Shown: positions 63,252-64,000 of the stretch, piece after piece
Numbering within the stretch: position 1 is the first letter of the stretch
How the letters are laid out: the number at the start of each line of letters is the position of its first letter
Assembly: GCA_031216915.1 (NCBI GenBank)
Contig: CM062289.1
Coordinates: 442,379,587 to 442,443,586, forward strand
DNA length: 64,000 bases
Reading direction: 5' to 3'
Source of the DNA: Pictodentalium vernedei
Taxonomy: Eukaryota > Mollusca > Scaphopoda > Dentaliida > Dentaliidae
Notes under the pieces: generated by a model
The model's input: the letters and a program-made list of their open reading frames with translations, nothing else
The model's database searches: none
Told to the model about the DNA's origin: nothing
Made by a program: the position numbers and the translations under genes

Positions 63252-63602
63252 GGAAGCGCGGTAGCTCGATGGCTATGGCTGGAACTTCAAATCGAGTGGT
63301 CCACGGTTCGATCCCCGCCAGTGGTTACTGCGTTGTGTCCATGGGCAAGGCACTTCATCCCGATTACCCATGTGGGGAGCACAGTGGCTTTGTGAACTAA
63401 GGCGTACTGCACGTCAATGGAGCACCTGTCTTCAACCAATGCTCACCCTGCTTGTGTGGAGTTAGAACGTTGGGGAGTTGGCACCGTTGCTCGGTGGTTC
63501 TCTCCGGGTACTCGGGCTTCCTCCACACGTAAAACTTCCGACAGGGGGTAACCATGGGTGTCGAAAGTGTCGTTAAAGCCCAATAAACAAGTAAGTAAAT
63601 AA
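63252..63602 (+). mobile_element. tRNA-headed SINE, full length
   Basis: Head GAAGCGCGGTAGCTCGATGG (A box) and CCACGGTTCGATCCCCGCC (B box). Body TTGTGTCCATGGGCAAGGCA, GGCGTACTGCACGTCAATGG, ACTCGGGCTTCCTCCACACG. Tail AACAAGTAAGTAAATAAA. Target-site duplication ATGtAAGCAGT / ATGcAAGCAGT at 63241-63251 and 63603-63613. Confidence 0.92.
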
Positions 63603-63649
63603 ATGCAAGCAGTAACTGCAAGCTAGACAAAAATGATTCACCCTTTGAA

Positions 63650-63810
63650 CCTTGGTGGTATCTTCCATGTCAGTTCAATGACAGCAATTGGAATACTCCA
63701 TATTTGTTATTTGGGGGTAGACCAATTAATATTTTCAACGTGCAGCCCTGCACGTTGAAAATATTGATTGATCTACCCCACCCATGCATATAGCAGCCAT
63801 CCAACTTAAC
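63650..63810. repeat. Foldback repeat, GTGCAGCC hairpin family
   Basis: Left arm TTGGTGGTATCTTCCATGTC and CAATTGGAATACTCCATATT, hairpin ATTAATATTTTCAACGTGCA-GCCC-TGCACGTTGAAAATATTGAT at about 63724-63766, then right arm TAGCAGCCATCCAACTTAAC. The best-preserved whole copy of this family in the window. Confidence 0.78.
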
Positions 63811-64000
63811 ATTATGAAGTACCATGTTCCTGGCTCGGACAACGGCCTCTCGCTTTAAAGGGTTGAGTCTCCTTTTTACCCTGTTTCCAGGATTTGTATC
63901 GCATACCATGTGAGGTGGACTTAAATTTGTGAAATTCGCGCCACTTTGGGTAAATCCACATTTGGGACCTCCAATTTGAACATAATTCGATAGGAAAACA

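Overview
This 64 kb window is nuclear DNA from an animal, probably a marine invertebrate. The evidence is one spliced gene with canonical GT/AG boundaries and 5-13 kb introns, SINEs with tRNA and 5S rRNA heads, LINE remnants with APE-type endonuclease and reverse transcriptase domains, and many classes of terminal-inverted-repeat DNA element. A tandem repeat ending in (ACG)n followed by a 'gtgagctaa' tail (59.6-59.8 and 60.7-62.0 kb) resembles repeats I associate with molluscs. That lophotrochozoan placement is inference and I cannot name the species.

Host genes are sparse. The clearest is a plus-strand secreted-lectin-type gene with three supported exons: 10015-10221 and 15111-15356 together encode one F5/8 type C (fucolectin-like) domain, and 28885-29111 is a terminal cysteine-rich exon with a PAN/Apple-like pattern. 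All three exons sit at phase-1 boundaries. Its introns hold most of the repeats in the left half. A second coding sequence (57785 to 55525, minus strand) is a coiled-coil protein of about 290 residues, broken by two different hAT elements. Removing each hAT plus one copy of its target-site duplication restores an open frame.

Layout: 0-9 kb, hairpin repeats, a decayed plus-strand LINE (about 2790-5245) and foldback repeats. 9-15.4 kb, lectin exons with a 5S-headed SINE against the first acceptor, a LINE 3' end, a second LINE interrupted by a TTAA hairpin element and a hAT element, an AT-rich tandem repeat, and a partial duplication carrying a fragment of lectin exon A. 17.5-24 kb, an array of tRNA-like repeats. 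24-34 kb, hairpin elements, SINEs, a LINE 3' end and lectin exon C. 34.1-35.7 kb, a hAT element with a foldback element, a SINE and a mariner-like hairpin nested in it. 37.9-38.8 kb, an element with G-run/C-run termini. 41.7-42.3 kb, pyrimidine-rich DNA. 45.5-47.3 kb, a satellite of about 107/112 bp units. 49.9-62 kb, further TIR elements and a tandem array of about 167 bp units.

The dominant theme is nested, mostly non-autonomous transposition. At least seventeen copies of a TTAA-flanked hairpin family of about 250 bp (ends TTAACCCTTTACC) are scattered throughout, in two forms that share tips and centre but have different arms. Their termini and TTAA target fit piggyBac-type mobilisation. 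No transposase gene is visible, so any autonomous partner lies elsewhere. The two arms of each hairpin co-vary in sequence, which suggests arm-to-arm correction. I saw no prokaryotic genes, CRISPR array, or convincing functional tRNA or rRNA gene.
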